Source: an uncultured Tateyamaria sp.
Lineage (GTDB): Bacteria > Pseudomonadota > Alphaproteobacteria > Rhodobacterales > Rhodobacteraceae
Direction: 5' to 3'
Assembly (NCBI RefSeq): GCF_947503385.1
Contig: NZ_CANNDO010000002.1
Coordinates: 806,001 to 870,000 of the forward strand
Length of the DNA stretch: 64,000 nucleotides
The notes below the pieces were generated by a model. That model had not been told where the DNA came from and ran no database searches. It saw nothing but the letters and a program-made list of their open reading frames with translations. Every line of letters begins with the position of its first letter. Positions within the stretch are counted from its first letter, which is position 1. Of this stretch, positions 50,920 through 60,246 are shown piece after piece. A program made the position numbers and the translations under genes.

Positions 50920-51405
50920 TCAATCGTGCCGGGTGACTTTTCCGCAAACGCCGTCCCATGCGCCGGGGATCACCTCATGCCCCAGCACCCGATCCGGGTT
51001 GGTCGGTGGCGGCATTTCGACCCCACCCAACCGCGCAAAACCAAAGCGGGAATAATATGGTGCGTCCCCCACCAGCATCACCCGCGCCCAGTCCAGCCCT
51101 TCGGCCACGCCAAGCGTCTCGCGGATCAGTGCACCGCCCAAGCCTTCGCCCTGACGCGTCGGGTGGACGGCGATCGGCCCCAGCAACAGCGCGTCCTTCG
51201 CACCGACGCGCACAGGCCAGTAGCGAATGGCGCCCGCCAAAATCCCGCCCGCGTCACGGGCCACATAGCTCAGTTCCGGCACCGGGGGCACATCATCCCG
51301 CAGCCGGTAAGACGACAGCGCCTCCCGGCCCGGCGCAAAACACAAATCATAGAGGGCCTCGACCTCCCACCAGTCCTCCGGCGTCTCGGGCGTGAGGGTA
51401 TACAT
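50920..51405 (-). CDS. GNAT N-acetyltransferase (YhbS-like)
   Basis: 161 residues from the ATG at 51405. The acetyl-CoA loop is VHPTRQGEGLGGALIRE, and DAPYYSRFGFAR is the strand-loop typical of YhbS-type enzymes. Substrate unknown. Divergent from the flavin reductase gene with an 87-base spacer. Confidence 0.9.
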   Translation of the reverse strand: MYTLTPETPEDWWEVEALYDLCFAPGREALSSYRLRDDVPPVPELSYVARDAGGILAGAIRYWPVRVGAKDALLLGPIAVHPTRQGEGLGGALIRETLGVAEGLDWARVMLVGDAPYYSRFGFARLGGVEMPPPTNPDRVLGHEVIPGAWDGVCGKVTRHD

Positions 51406-51492
51406 GGCGTGCGCGTCGTCTCGGATGGTCTGGGCTGGAAACCGCCCTACCATGCAGGTAAGCCATGCGCAAACGCGCTCATGGAGACTGAC

Positions 51493-52098
51493 ATGTTCTA
51501 TCGTCCCGCAGATGGCCACGGCCTGCCCCATAATCCGTTCAACGCCATCGTGACACCGCGGCCCATCGGCTGGATTTCGACCCGAGACACCGCCGGTCAC
51601 GACAATCTCGCGCCCTACTCGTTCTTTAATGGGGTGGCGTACGTGCCGCCACAGGTCATGTTCGCCTCCACCGGAGCCAAGGACGACCGCGACGGCACCA
51701 AGGACAGCGTGGCCAACCTGCGCGAAACGGGCGTGTTTTGCGTGAACGTCGTCGAAGAGGCCGCCAAGGACGTTATGAACGAAACGTCCGGCCCATGGGA
51801 CGCCAGCACCGACGAATTTGCGTTGGCCCAGATCGAAAAGGCCGAATGTGCCGAGATCAACTGCGCCCGCGTGGCCAGCGCGCCTGCGTCCATGGAATGC
51901 CGTGTGACGCAGATCGTGCAGATCGAAGGGGCCGCAAACTATGTCGTCTTTGGCGAGGTGGTCGGCATTCACCTGCGGGATGACTGTATCGTCGATGGCA
52001 TCTTTGACGTGCTGCAATACCGGCCACTGACACGGCTGGGGTATCGTGACTATTCGGTGGTCCGGGACAAATTCAGTCTTAAACGACCGGGCGAATGA
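51493..52098 (+). CDS. Flavin reductase-like FMN-binding protein
   Basis: 201 residues from the ATG at 51493 (GGAG six bases upstream; an ATG at 51481 lacks a site). Family motifs: NPFNAIVTPRPIGWISTRD, NLAPYSFFNGVAYVPP and ETGVFCVNVV. Such proteins bind FMN and reduce flavins or act as small oxidoreductases. It overlaps the next gene by 4 bases (ATGA). Confidence 0.9.
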   Translation: MFYRPADGHGLPHNPFNAIVTPRPIGWISTRDTAGHDNLAPYSFFNGVAYVPPQVMFASTGAKDDRDGTKDSVANLRETGVFCVNVVEEAAKDVMNETSGPWDASTDEFALAQIEKAECAEINCARVASAPASMECRVTQIVQIEGAANYVVFGEVVGIHLRDDCIVDGIFDVLQYRPLTRLGYRDYSVVRDKFSLKRPGE

Positions 52099-52715
52099 CA
52101 TTTCCAGACGCCACCCGCGCCTATCCTGTCACATTGCCGGACGGTTCATCCCATGCAGGCACGGTGTTTCTGTCCCAAGTGATCGACCATCCGGGCTGGG
52201 AGGTGGGTGATTACACCTACGCCTCGGACTTTGCACCGCCCGAGGATTGGGCCAGCCGCCTTGCCCCGTATCTATTTGGCGGGCCTGAGCGGTTGCGGAT
52301 CGGTCGGTACGGCCAGATCGCGCACGGCGTGCGTTTTATCACCTCGGGGGCAGACCACGCGACCGACGGGCTGACCACATTCCCCTTTCCCATCTTCGAC
52401 CCCGCGCGGATCGGCAGCTACCAGCCGGACACCCGCGACACAGTGATCGGCCACGATGTCTGGCTTGGCCATGGTGCGATGGTGTGCCCCGGAACGCACA
52501 TCGGGCACGGCGTCATAGTGGGCGCAGGCGCTGTGGTGCGGGGCACGGTCCCGGACTACGCGATCGTTATGGGAAATCCGGCGCAGGTGGTGCGGATGCG
52601 GTTCAACCCGGACACGGTCGCCCGACTGCTTGCCCTTTGTTGGTGGGATTGGCCGCCGGAACGCGTGGCAGCGGCAGTGCCTGCGTTGCTTTCAGGGGAC
52701 ATCGACGGCCTGTAG
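52095..52715 (+). CDS. CatB-related O-acetyltransferase (left-handed beta-helix)
   Basis: 206 residues. Hexapeptide repeats occur through residues 70-170 (IGRYGQIAHGVRF, VIGHDVWLGHGAM, IGHGVIVGAGAVV), with the catalytic histidine in TSGADHATDG. This is the xenobiotic acetyltransferase family; membership alone does not show drug resistance, and the chromosomal setting argues for a metabolic role. Confidence 0.9.
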   Translation: MTFPDATRAYPVTLPDGSSHAGTVFLSQVIDHPGWEVGDYTYASDFAPPEDWASRLAPYLFGGPERLRIGRYGQIAHGVRFITSGADHATDGLTTFPFPIFDPARIGSYQPDTRDTVIGHDVWLGHGAMVCPGTHIGHGVIVGAGAVVRGTVPDYAIVMGNPAQVVRMRFNPDTVARLLALCWWDWPPERVAAAVPALLSGDIDGL

Positions 52716-52762
52716 CCGTCTGCGCCCCACCAGATGATTAGAGAACCGGAGGTTCCCCGCCC

Positions 52763-54403
52763 TCAGTGCCCGCCAAGGATACCCGTCCGCACGCCATAGT
52801 TTACCGCCACGCCGTAATCCGGGTCATCGTCACTGTCGACGATCAGGTGCCCCGCACGTGTCAGCAGCTTGTGGCAATCCCGCGTCAGGTGCCGCAGTTG
52901 CACCCGCTTGCCTTCATCCGCGTATTTCAGCGCCACAGCTTCGACCGCCTGCAGGGCGGACTGGTCCACCAAGCGGCTGTCAGCAAAGTCGATGATGACT
53001 TCTTTGGGGTCCGTTTCCACTTGGAACAACTCAACAAAGCCGGACGCCGAACCAAAGAACAGCGGCCCTTGCACCTGATACACCCGCGCGCCTTCCGGCG
53101 TCTCATAGGTCTTGGCGTGAATACGGCGGGCATTGTTCCACGCATAGGCCAGCGCTGACACAATCACGCCAACCACAACTGCGACGGCAAGGTCTTCGAG
53201 CACCGTCACCACCGTCACCAACACGATCACAAACGCATCTGTCAGCGGCACTTTGCGCATGATCTTGAGGCTGTTCCACGCAAACGTCCCGATCACCACC
53301 ATGAACATCACACCCACCAGGGCAGCCAGCGGAATAAGCTCGATAATGGACGATCCGACAAGGATAAAGGCCAGCAGGAACAGTGCCGCTGCGACACCAG
53401 CAATCCGGGTCCGCCCGCCTGATTTTACGTTGATCATCGACTGACCGATCATCGCGCAACCGCCCATGCCGCCAAAGAAACCCGTCGCCGTATTGGCCAC
53501 ACCTTGGGCGATACATTCTTGGCTGGCACCCCCGCGCTGTCCGGTCAGATCACCGACGAGGTTAAGTGTCAAAAGGCTTTCGATCAGCCCGATCGCCGCG
53601 AGGATGACCGCATATGGCAGGATAATCTCGAACGTTTCCCATGTCAGCGGCACCATCGGGATATGGAAGGCAGGCAACCCCCCCTCGATGCTGGCCAGAT
53701 CACCAACACGCGGCACCTCAAGGCCAAAGCCAATGACGATTGCCGCGACAATGCCGATGCCCGCCAGCGGTGCCGGGATCGCCTTGGTCACACGTGGCAC
53801 GAGCCAGATGATCAGCATCGTCAACCCCACAAGTGCCAGCATCAGGTACAGCGGCAGGCCCGACAACCATTCGCCACCGCCCATGCCGTGCCCGTCACTG
53901 ACCACTGTGCCCGGCACCTTGAATTGGGTCATCTGCGCTAGGAAAATCACGATGGCCAGCCCGTTCACAAAGCCCAGCATGACCGGATGCGGCACCAACC
54001 GGATGAACTTGCCCCACTGCATGACGCCCGCAAAAATCTGCAACAGCCCCATGAGAACGACGGTGGCAAAGAGGTATTCAACCCCATGCTGCGCCACCAA
54101 GGCCACCATCACCACAGCCAACGCGCCCGTTGCACCTGAAATCATCCCCGGCCGTCCGCCAAAGATGGCCGTAATCAGCCCAACCATAAACGCCGCATAA
54201 AGCCCAACCAGCGGATGCACCCCAGCGACAAAGGCAAAGGCAACCGCCTCGGGTACCAGCGCCAACGCCACCGTCAGCCCCGACAACAATTCGGTCTTGA
54301 TCTGGCCCGGCGTCAACTTCACCTCGCCCGGCGCGATGGAGAAATCTCCGAACCGGGTGTGCTTGTTACGATTGGCGATGTTGGCAAAATCAAAAAGGGC
54401 CAT
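52763..54403 (-). CDS. SulP family anion transporter with STAS domain
   Basis: 546 residues from the ATG at 54403 (MALFDFANI); an ATG at 54421 would add six residues. The membrane part begins TELLSGLTVALALVPEAVAFA, the SulP signature, and has 10-14 helices; NVKSGGRTRIAGV is the conserved loop. The STAS domain covers residues 435-530 (VIIDFADSRLVDQSALQAV). Resembles BicA-type bicarbonate/sodium symporters, though sulfate or other anions are possible. Confidence 0.92.
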   Translation of the reverse strand: MALFDFANIANRNKHTRFGDFSIAPGEVKLTPGQIKTELLSGLTVALALVPEAVAFAFVAGVHPLVGLYAAFMVGLITAIFGGRPGMISGATGALAVVMVALVAQHGVEYLFATVVLMGLLQIFAGVMQWGKFIRLVPHPVMLGFVNGLAIVIFLAQMTQFKVPGTVVSDGHGMGGGEWLSGLPLYLMLALVGLTMLIIWLVPRVTKAIPAPLAGIGIVAAIVIGFGLEVPRVGDLASIEGGLPAFHIPMVPLTWETFEIILPYAVILAAIGLIESLLTLNLVGDLTGQRGGASQECIAQGVANTATGFFGGMGGCAMIGQSMINVKSGGRTRIAGVAAALFLLAFILVGSSIIELIPLAALVGVMFMVVIGTFAWNSLKIMRKVPLTDAFVIVLVTVVTVLEDLAVAVVVGVIVSALAYAWNNARRIHAKTYETPEGARVYQVQGPLFFGSASGFVELFQVETDPKEVIIDFADSRLVDQSALQAVEAVALKYADEGKRVQLRHLTRDCHKLLTRAGHLIVDSDDDPDYGVAVNYGVRTGILGGH

Positions 54404-55172
54404 CACTTGTTCCGTCTGCATTTCCGCTTGTCACACGCATGGCAGTCTGCCGGGCTCGTACCGAAAAAGACTCACCGCGCGATGCTGCACGCACATATCA
54501 GCCACACCGCGGAATGCACGGTATTTATGGGTATACGCCCAAATGACTGGCCTGCGCATTGGCCACCGAATGGTTTTTGCGGAACGTGGAGGTGATTGTG
54601 GTGCCGTTCTGCACAGGTCTGCGCGGCTCAAATCACCGCGTTTTGGGTCAATGAACGCCAAACCGATCCTGATCACGGCACCCGAAAAAGGATGCTGCAT
54701 CGCCGCGGTCGACAAATCGCCAAGCGGCAACCCAATGATCTGCGCGGACACCCCGTCTCGATCATGGCGGAGATTGCAAATGGCGCCGGCTCGACGTCCA
54801 CATCGGGGTGTGTCGTTCAGTGACGCGCTGCGTCTTGGTCTGGAGAAAACGCGCGACACTGCGAACCGGGCAGCGTGTGCAATAAGGCTCTGTGCCTCTG
54901 GTTGTACCGCACATGGCTGATGTCGTCGTTTGGGGACAGGCCCGCCGCGCCGTGGAATACTACCACGGACCGCTTCTGGAATTCTTTCTTCACTCAGAGC
55001 CTGATCGGCCGGTGGGCACGGTATCAAAACACGTTCCTGAAGCATCACTCCCGGGAATATCCGCCATGAATGGCGGCAGCCCGGTGCACCAGCGCTGTGC
55101 ACACCCGGTGTCCGCCTTGTGTATGCCGATTTTGCCTGCTTTAGTTGTCACAACGAACTCCGCGAGGCCCCC
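54404..55172. other. 0.77-kb spacer without a recognisable gene
   Basis: Open frames exist on both strands (the longest, 223 codons, on the minus strand at 54431-55102) but have GC-driven composition (runs of arginine, proline, cysteine), no ribosome site and no family motif. The spacer should hold the promoters of the SulP gene and of mtnP. I see no repeats or tRNA. Confidence 0.5.
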
Positions 55173-56045
55173 ATGACTCTGACCAAAATTGCCGTGATTG
55201 GCGGCTCTGGCATTTACGATATTGACGGGCTGGAGGGGGCGGAATGGGTGTCTGTCGACACACCTTGGGGCACGCCGTCCGACGCGGTCCTGTCGGGCAC
55301 TCTGGGTGGAGTTGCCATGCTGTTTCTGCCCCGTCACGGGCGGGGCCACGTGCATTCCCCCACCACTGTGCCATACCGCGCCAATATCGACGCGCTCAAA
55401 CGGCTGGGGGCCACGGACATCATTTCCGTTTCGGCCTGCGGCTCGTTTCGCGAAGAAATGGCACCCGGCGATTTTGTCGTTGTAGATCAGTTTATTGACC
55501 GGACCTTTGCGCGGGAAAAGTCGTTCTTTGGCACTGGCTGCGTTGCGCATGTCAGTGTAGCGCATCCGACATGCCCGCGGCTTGGCGACGCGTGTGAAAC
55601 CGCCGCGCGAGATGCCGGGATCACAGTGCACAAGGGCGGCACCTATCTGGCCATGGAAGGTCCGCAATTCTCGACTCTGGCAGAGTCAAAAATGTACCGC
55701 GACAGCTGGGGCGCGGATGTGATCGGTATGACCAACATGCCCGAAGCCAAACTCGCCCGCGAGGCCGAGCTGTGTTATGCGTCTGTCGCCATGATCACCG
55801 ATTACGACAGCTGGCATCCCGACCACGGTGAAGTCGACGTAACCCAAATCATTCAGACACTTATGGGAAATGCGGACAAGGCGCGCGCCCTTGTGACGCG
55901 CTTGCCTGCCTTGCTGGGGGACAGTCGTGCGCCCTGCCCGCACGGCTGCGACCGCGCGCTGGAATACGCCATCCTCACCGCGCCTGAGGCGCGCGACCCC
56001 GACGTTGTCGCGCGGCTTGATGCCGTTGCAGGCCGCATCCTTTGA
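55173..56045 (+). CDS. mtnP: S-methyl-5'-thioadenosine phosphorylase
   Basis: 290 residues from the ATG at 55173. Motifs: IGGSGIYDIDGLEG, FLPRHGRGHVHSPTTVPYRAN, SVSACGSF, and GTYLAMEGPQFSTLAES with the nucleoside site, plus ADVIGMTNMPEAKLAREAE. It cleaves methylthioadenosine to adenine and methylthioribose 1-phosphate. The adenine phosphoribosyltransferase gene two positions on would salvage the adenine. Confidence 0.96.
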   Translation: MTLTKIAVIGGSGIYDIDGLEGAEWVSVDTPWGTPSDAVLSGTLGGVAMLFLPRHGRGHVHSPTTVPYRANIDALKRLGATDIISVSACGSFREEMAPGDFVVVDQFIDRTFAREKSFFGTGCVAHVSVAHPTCPRLGDACETAARDAGITVHKGGTYLAMEGPQFSTLAESKMYRDSWGADVIGMTNMPEAKLAREAELCYASVAMITDYDSWHPDHGEVDVTQIIQTLMGNADKARALVTRLPALLGDSRAPCPHGCDRALEYAILTAPEARDPDVVARLDAVAGRIL

Positions 56046-56060
56046 CCATCGGAGATTTCC

Positions 56061-56696
56061 ATGCCCTTTGACCTCTGGCTGGCCTTTGCCAGCGCCTCTG
56101 TCCTGCTCTTGGTGATCCCCGGCCCGACCCTCATGCTGGTGCTCAGCTATGCAATGACCCAAGGTCGGCGGGTGGCCGTTGCCTCTGCGTTGGGCGTCGC
56201 AACCGGTGATCTGATCGCGATGACCCTGTCTGTTATTGGCCTTGGTGCGCTGTTGCTGACATCCGCGCTGGCCTTCACCGTGCTCAAATGGATCGGCGCG
56301 ATTTACCTTGTTTATCTGGGTCTTCGCATGTTGCGCAGTGCTGCGCGGCCGACCCAGACCACGGCACTAACCGACCGACCGGCGGGGCAAAGCGCGGGCA
56401 AGGTGTTCCGCGATCTGGCCACTGTCACGGCGTTGAATCCCAAATCCAATACCTTCTTCGTGGCCTTTGTGCCCCAGTTCATCCAACCCGACGCAGCCTT
56501 TGCGCCGCAGGCCGCAATTCTCATCGCAACCTTCGTTGCGATTGCCGCACTTAACGCCCTGATCTTTGCCCTGTGTGCACATGCGATGCGCAGCCGCATC
56601 ACCCGGCCCGTGGTGCAGATGTGGCTGACCCGCTGCGGCGGCGCTGTACTTGTGGCCATGGGCGTCATGACTGCCACCCTCCGGAGAGCCACATGA
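56061..56696 (+). CDS. LysE/RhtB family exporter
   Basis: 211 residues, six helices. LysE signature [19 protein letters not shown] near residue 18, and [15 protein letters not shown] in the fourth helix region. Exports amino acids or analogues. It lies between mtnP (15 bases) and apt (4-base overlap), which suggests efflux of a purine or methionine-salvage compound, but that is inference. Confidence 0.92.
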   Translation: MPFDLWLAFASASVLLLVIPGPTLMLVLSYAMTQGRRVAVASALGVATGDLIAMTLSVIGLGALLLTSALAFTVLKWIGAIYLVYLGLRMLRSAARPTQTTALTDRPAGQSAGKVFRDLATVTALNPKSNTFFVAFVPQFIQPDAAFAPQAAILIATFVAIAALNALIFALCAHAMRSRITRPVVQMWLTRCGGAVLVAMGVMTATLRRAT

Positions 56697-57223
56697 AAAC
56701 CGTTCAGGACTATATCCGCACAATCGTCGATTTTCCCCACGAAGGGATCATGTTCCGCGATGTGACCACGCTTTTCGCCGATCCGCGCGGGTTCCGCATG
56801 GCCATCGACCAGATGCTGCACCCGTATGCTGGAATGCAGATCGACAAGGTTGTGGGGCTGGAAGCGCGCGGCTTTATCCTCGGCGGCGCCATCGCGCACC
56901 AATTATCAGTGGGGTTCGTTCCGATCCGGAAAAAGGGCAAACTGCCGGGCGCCACGATCAGCCAAGCCTACACGCTCGAATACGGCGAGGCGGTTGTCGA
57001 AGTCCATGATGATGCCATCTCGGCTGGCGAAAAGATCCTGTTGGTCGACGATCTGCTTGCCACGGGCGGCACGGCAGAGGCGGGTATCAAGTTGGTCGAA
57101 CGGCTGGGGGGCGAGATCATCTCCTGTTCTTTCGTAATCGACCTGCCAGAGCTTGGCGGTCGAAAGAAGCTAGAAGCGCTTGGCATGGACGTGCACGCCC
57201 TTTGCGCTTTCGACGGGCTGTAG
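56693..57223 (+). CDS. apt: Adenine phosphoribosyltransferase
   Basis: 176 residues from the ATG at 56693 overlapping the exporter stop. [17 protein letters not shown] at the start, [19 protein letters not shown], and the PRPP loop [15 protein letters not shown]. Converts adenine and PRPP to AMP. Confidence 0.97.
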   Translation: MKTVQDYIRTIVDFPHEGIMFRDVTTLFADPRGFRMAIDQMLHPYAGMQIDKVVGLEARGFILGGAIAHQLSVGFVPIRKKGKLPGATISQAYTLEYGEAVVEVHDDAISAGEKILLVDDLLATGGTAEAGIKLVERLGGEIISCSFVIDLPELGGRKKLEALGMDVHALCAFDGL

Positions 57224-57295
57224 GTGTAGGGGGCCGGTCAGCGAAATGGCCCGTCACCGACACGTGTCTTTGGGTCTGCAAAACGGCCAACGGCT

Positions 57296-58714
57296 TTAGC
57301 GCCCGGTCCGCAGGATGGTGCCCGGGTTCATGATCCCATGTGGATCAAGGGCCGACTTGATCGCGCGCATCGCTGCCAGTTTCGTCGGATCGCCATAGCG
57401 TTCAAGGTCATCGACCTTGAGCCGCCCGACCCCGTGCTCTGCGCTCACCGATCCGCCGAGTTCGTGTACGAGATCGTGCACCAACCGTTTGATCTGGTCC
57501 CGTTCCGCCTCATGATCCGAACGCGACTTTCCGGGCACCGGGAACACATTGTAATGCAGGTTCCCGTCGCCCACATGGCCAAAGCAATTGATCCGGAACG
57601 CGCCCAACGAGGCAATCTGCGCGTTGGCCTGCTGGATAAATGTCGCAATTGCCCCCAAGGGCACTGAGATATCGTGCGAGCTGACCGACCCGATGCGCCG
57701 ATTGGCCTCGGGGATGGTTTCGCGGACGGTCCAGAATGCCTGAGCCTGCCGCGCGTTCTGCGCGATAAGCCCGTCGTGCGACAGCCCTTGTTCCGACGCG
57801 GCAAGATACAATTGCGCCAGCGCGTCCTGTGGTGCGATGCCATGCGGCAAGCCAACCTCGATCAGGACGGACCAATCGGGTGTCTCGGTCCATGGGTTTT
57901 CGACGTCCGGCATGGTCTCTGCCAGAAAATCAAAGCCCTGACGGTGGATCAATTCAAATGCGGTGACCCCGTCACCGATCTGGTTGCGGGCCAGCGACAG
58001 AAGCGTCAGCGCCGCCTCCGGCGAGGCAACGTGGAACAACGCTGTGCCCGTCTGCGCCGGGCGGGGAAACAGTTTGAGCGCGGCCGCCGTGATGATGCCC
58101 AACGTGCCTTCGGCCCCGATCAGAAGGTGGCGCAGGTCGTAGCCGGTGTTGTCCTTGCGCAGGCGACTCAACCCTTTGAGGATCGACCCATCCGGCATCA
58201 CCGCCTCAAGTCCAAGGCACAGATCGCGCGCATTGCCATAGCGCAAAACGCCTGTACCGCCCGCGTTTGTGCTGAGGTTGCCGCCGATCCGTGCCGACCC
58301 TTCGGCGGCCAGTGACAACGGGAAAAGCCTGTTTTCCACAGCCGCCGCGGCCTGCACATCCGCAAGGATCGCACCGGCGTCCGCAATCAGCACGTTCTCT
58401 TGCGGGTAGACCGCGCGGATGGCCGTCATCCGCTCCAGCGATAGGATCAACGGGCGTGGCCCGTCCGGGGCCACCTGCCCGCCCACCAGCCCGGTGCCGC
58501 CGCCATAGGGAATTACGGGGATCCTCAGTGCTGCTGCGGCTTGCACAAGCACCGCGACCTCTTGGGTTGCGCGCGGCAAGGCCAGCAATCCGGCCTGCCC
58601 GGCATAGCGCCCGCGCGGCTCTTCGAGATAGGCGGCATCCGCCACCGCGAAGCGGTCTTCGGGCAGCAGATCGCGCAAGGTGGCTTCGCGGTCAGGGGTA
58701 ACGGGGTTCAACAT
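57296..58714 (-). CDS. FAD-binding oxidase, GlcD/D-lactate dehydrogenase family
   Basis: 472 residues from the ATG at 58714. FAD domain: PYGGGTGLVGGQ, NLSTNAGGTGVLRYGNARD. C-terminal oxidase domain: HVGDGNLHYNVFP with the catalytic histidines, SVSAEHGVGR and LDPHGIMNPG. It oxidises a D-2-hydroxyacid (D-lactate, D-2-hydroxyglutarate or glycolate) and passes electrons to a carrier. No glcE/glcF partner is adjacent, so a stand-alone D-2-hydroxyglutarate or D-lactate enzyme is more likely. Confidence 0.92.
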   Translation of the reverse strand: MLNPVTPDREATLRDLLPEDRFAVADAAYLEEPRGRYAGQAGLLALPRATQEVAVLVQAAAALRIPVIPYGGGTGLVGGQVAPDGPRPLILSLERMTAIRAVYPQENVLIADAGAILADVQAAAAVENRLFPLSLAAEGSARIGGNLSTNAGGTGVLRYGNARDLCLGLEAVMPDGSILKGLSRLRKDNTGYDLRHLLIGAEGTLGIITAAALKLFPRPAQTGTALFHVASPEAALTLLSLARNQIGDGVTAFELIHRQGFDFLAETMPDVENPWTETPDWSVLIEVGLPHGIAPQDALAQLYLAASEQGLSHDGLIAQNARQAQAFWTVRETIPEANRRIGSVSSHDISVPLGAIATFIQQANAQIASLGAFRINCFGHVGDGNLHYNVFPVPGKSRSDHEAERDQIKRLVHDLVHELGGSVSAEHGVGRLKVDDLERYGDPTKLAAMRAIKSALDPHGIMNPGTILRTGR

Positions 58715-58784
58715 ATGGCTTGGCTTGCTTTGCTTTGCGTCATGACCCCTGTCGCACAGTGCGCGGACAGGGACAATCGCGCCT

Positions 58785-59609
58785 CTAGTCTTCGGACACG
58801 CGCAGCCATTGGGGCCGCAGCACCATGATCGTCGGCGTGCTGGGCAACCGGTCAAGCGACACTTCGAGCGTCGGCCCGCCAACCTCGACCACCTGAAACG
58901 CATCGCGCATCCCGGTCAGGAACTGGTCCAGCGTGAAATCCCCGAACCAGTGCATCGGAATGACAATCGAAGACCGCAACCGCCGGATGATGCGCATCAT
59001 CGTGGGCAGATCCACCGTCATGCCCCCGTCCACGGCCGCCATGACGACATCCAGCCGCCCAATTGCCGCGTATTGTTCATCCGTTGGTTCGTGGTGCAGG
59101 TGTCCAAGATGGCCGATACAGAGCCCCGCCAGTTCGAAGACAAAGACTGAATTTCCATTTGTCTCCACACCCGACCATTGTGAACGGATGTCGGTGGACA
59201 CGTTGCGCACCAGCACCTCACCCAGATCGACGCGGTGGTCGATCCCCAACCCGAATTCGCCCCAGCCGGGCAGTACATGCGGGATCGCAGGGTCCGGAAA
59301 GGCGGTCCAATGCGTTTCATGCGCGTGATTCATTGTCACCACATCCGGGATCATCGGCACGTTGCCGACAAAGCCCGTGAAATCCGTCACCATGTTCAAC
59401 CCAGCAGCCGACCGGATCAGGAACGACGCGTGCGCGATGTAATGGATCAGCACGGTCTCCTCCGCCACTTGGGCATCGTAACTTGCACGGTGCAGGTAGG
59501 ACGCACCCGGAATGGCCTCGGCCAGCGCTATGCAGTGGCTGGGTGTGCGGGTCTGGGCAAGCGCAGGGAGCGCAGTGAGCAGGGCAAGACAAATCAGGAT
59601 CAGGCGCAT
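58785..59609 (-). CDS. Exported MBL-fold metallo-hydrolase (UlaG-like)
   Basis: 274 residues. Signal peptide MRLILICLALLTALPALA-Q. Metallo-beta-lactamase-like fold: HYIAHASFLI, MVTDFTG, the metal-binding MNHAHETHW (variant of HxHxDH), GHLGHLHHEP, and IPMHWFGDF. Sequence resembles UlaG-type lactonases and N-acyl-PE phospholipase D relatives. Secretion to the periplasm is supported; substrate unknown. Confidence 0.85.
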   Translation of the reverse strand: MRLILICLALLTALPALAQTRTPSHCIALAEAIPGASYLHRASYDAQVAEETVLIHYIAHASFLIRSAAGLNMVTDFTGFVGNVPMIPDVVTMNHAHETHWTAFPDPAIPHVLPGWGEFGLGIDHRVDLGEVLVRNVSTDIRSQWSGVETNGNSVFVFELAGLCIGHLGHLHHEPTDEQYAAIGRLDVVMAAVDGGMTVDLPTMMRIIRRLRSSIVIPMHWFGDFTLDQFLTGMRDAFQVVEVGGPTLEVSLDRLPSTPTIMVLRPQWLRVSED

Positions 59610-59661
59610 GACCAAAGGATAGCGCGCAAGTGCGCATTTCCAAAAGGCTTCACTCGGGAAT

Positions 59662-60246
59662 TCAGCCTGCGTCAGTCTTGCCGCGACGATCCATGCGCAA
59701 AGCTGCATAAAGAACATGCGTTCGCCAGCGCCCATCGATCTGAAGGTAGCTTTGGGCGACGCCCTCGTATTTGAACCCGCAGTTTTCCAAAAGACCACGG
59801 GACGCCGCGTTCTCGGGCAGGCACGCCGCCTCGATCCGGCTGAGGTCGAGGCGGGAGAACGTGTAATGGACCAGCGCAAGGATCGCCTCGCGCATGTAGC
59901 CTTGCCGCGCGTGGGCTGCCCCGGTCCAATAGCCCAACGTTCCAGCCTGCGCAGGCCCGCGCCGGATATTGTCGAGCGTGATCGCGCCCAGCAAGGCGTC
60001 GTCCTTGCGCCGGTACAAGAACAGCGGCACTGCTGTCCCTGACGCAATCGAACGCTGTGCCCAATAGACACGGTTGGTGAACGCCTTGCGGGTCAGGTGA
60101 TCGGTGGCCCAACTCGGCTCCCACGGGACGAGATGTTCGGCGCTGGCCGCACGCAACGAAGACCACGCTCGAAAATCGGAATGCGTCGGCGGGCGCAACG
60201 TCATCCGCTCCGTCTCGATCCGCAATTTCCGTTTGGCAAGCAGCAT
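59662..60246 (-). CDS. RimJ/RimL-type N-acetyltransferase
   Basis: 194 residues from the ATG at 60246, one-base overlap with the peptidase stop. Starts ETERMTLRPPTHSDF; acetyl-CoA region GYWTGAAHARQGYMREAI, and ACLPENAASRGLLENCGFKY are classical for acetyltransferases of ribosomal protein N-termini. Position after the M16 peptidase and thrC is conserved in Rhodobacterales. Confidence 0.92.
   Translation of the reverse strand: MLLAKRKLRIETERMTLRPPTHSDFRAWSSLRAASAEHLVPWEPSWATDHLTRKAFTNRVYWAQRSIASGTAVPLFLYRRKDDALLGAITLDNIRRGPAQAGTLGYWTGAAHARQGYMREAILALVHYTFSRLDLSRIEAACLPENAASRGLLENCGFKYEGVAQSYLQIDGRWRTHVLYAALRMDRRGKTDAG

Noticed and set aside
52095-52715. Chloramphenicol or streptogramin resistance gene
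   Set aside because: Only family-level similarity is visible; the genomic context is household and nothing shows drug specificity.
54431-55102. Minus-strand frame of 223 codons in the spacer before mtnP
   Set aside because: No ribosome site, no motif, and a composition of GC-driven random sequence.
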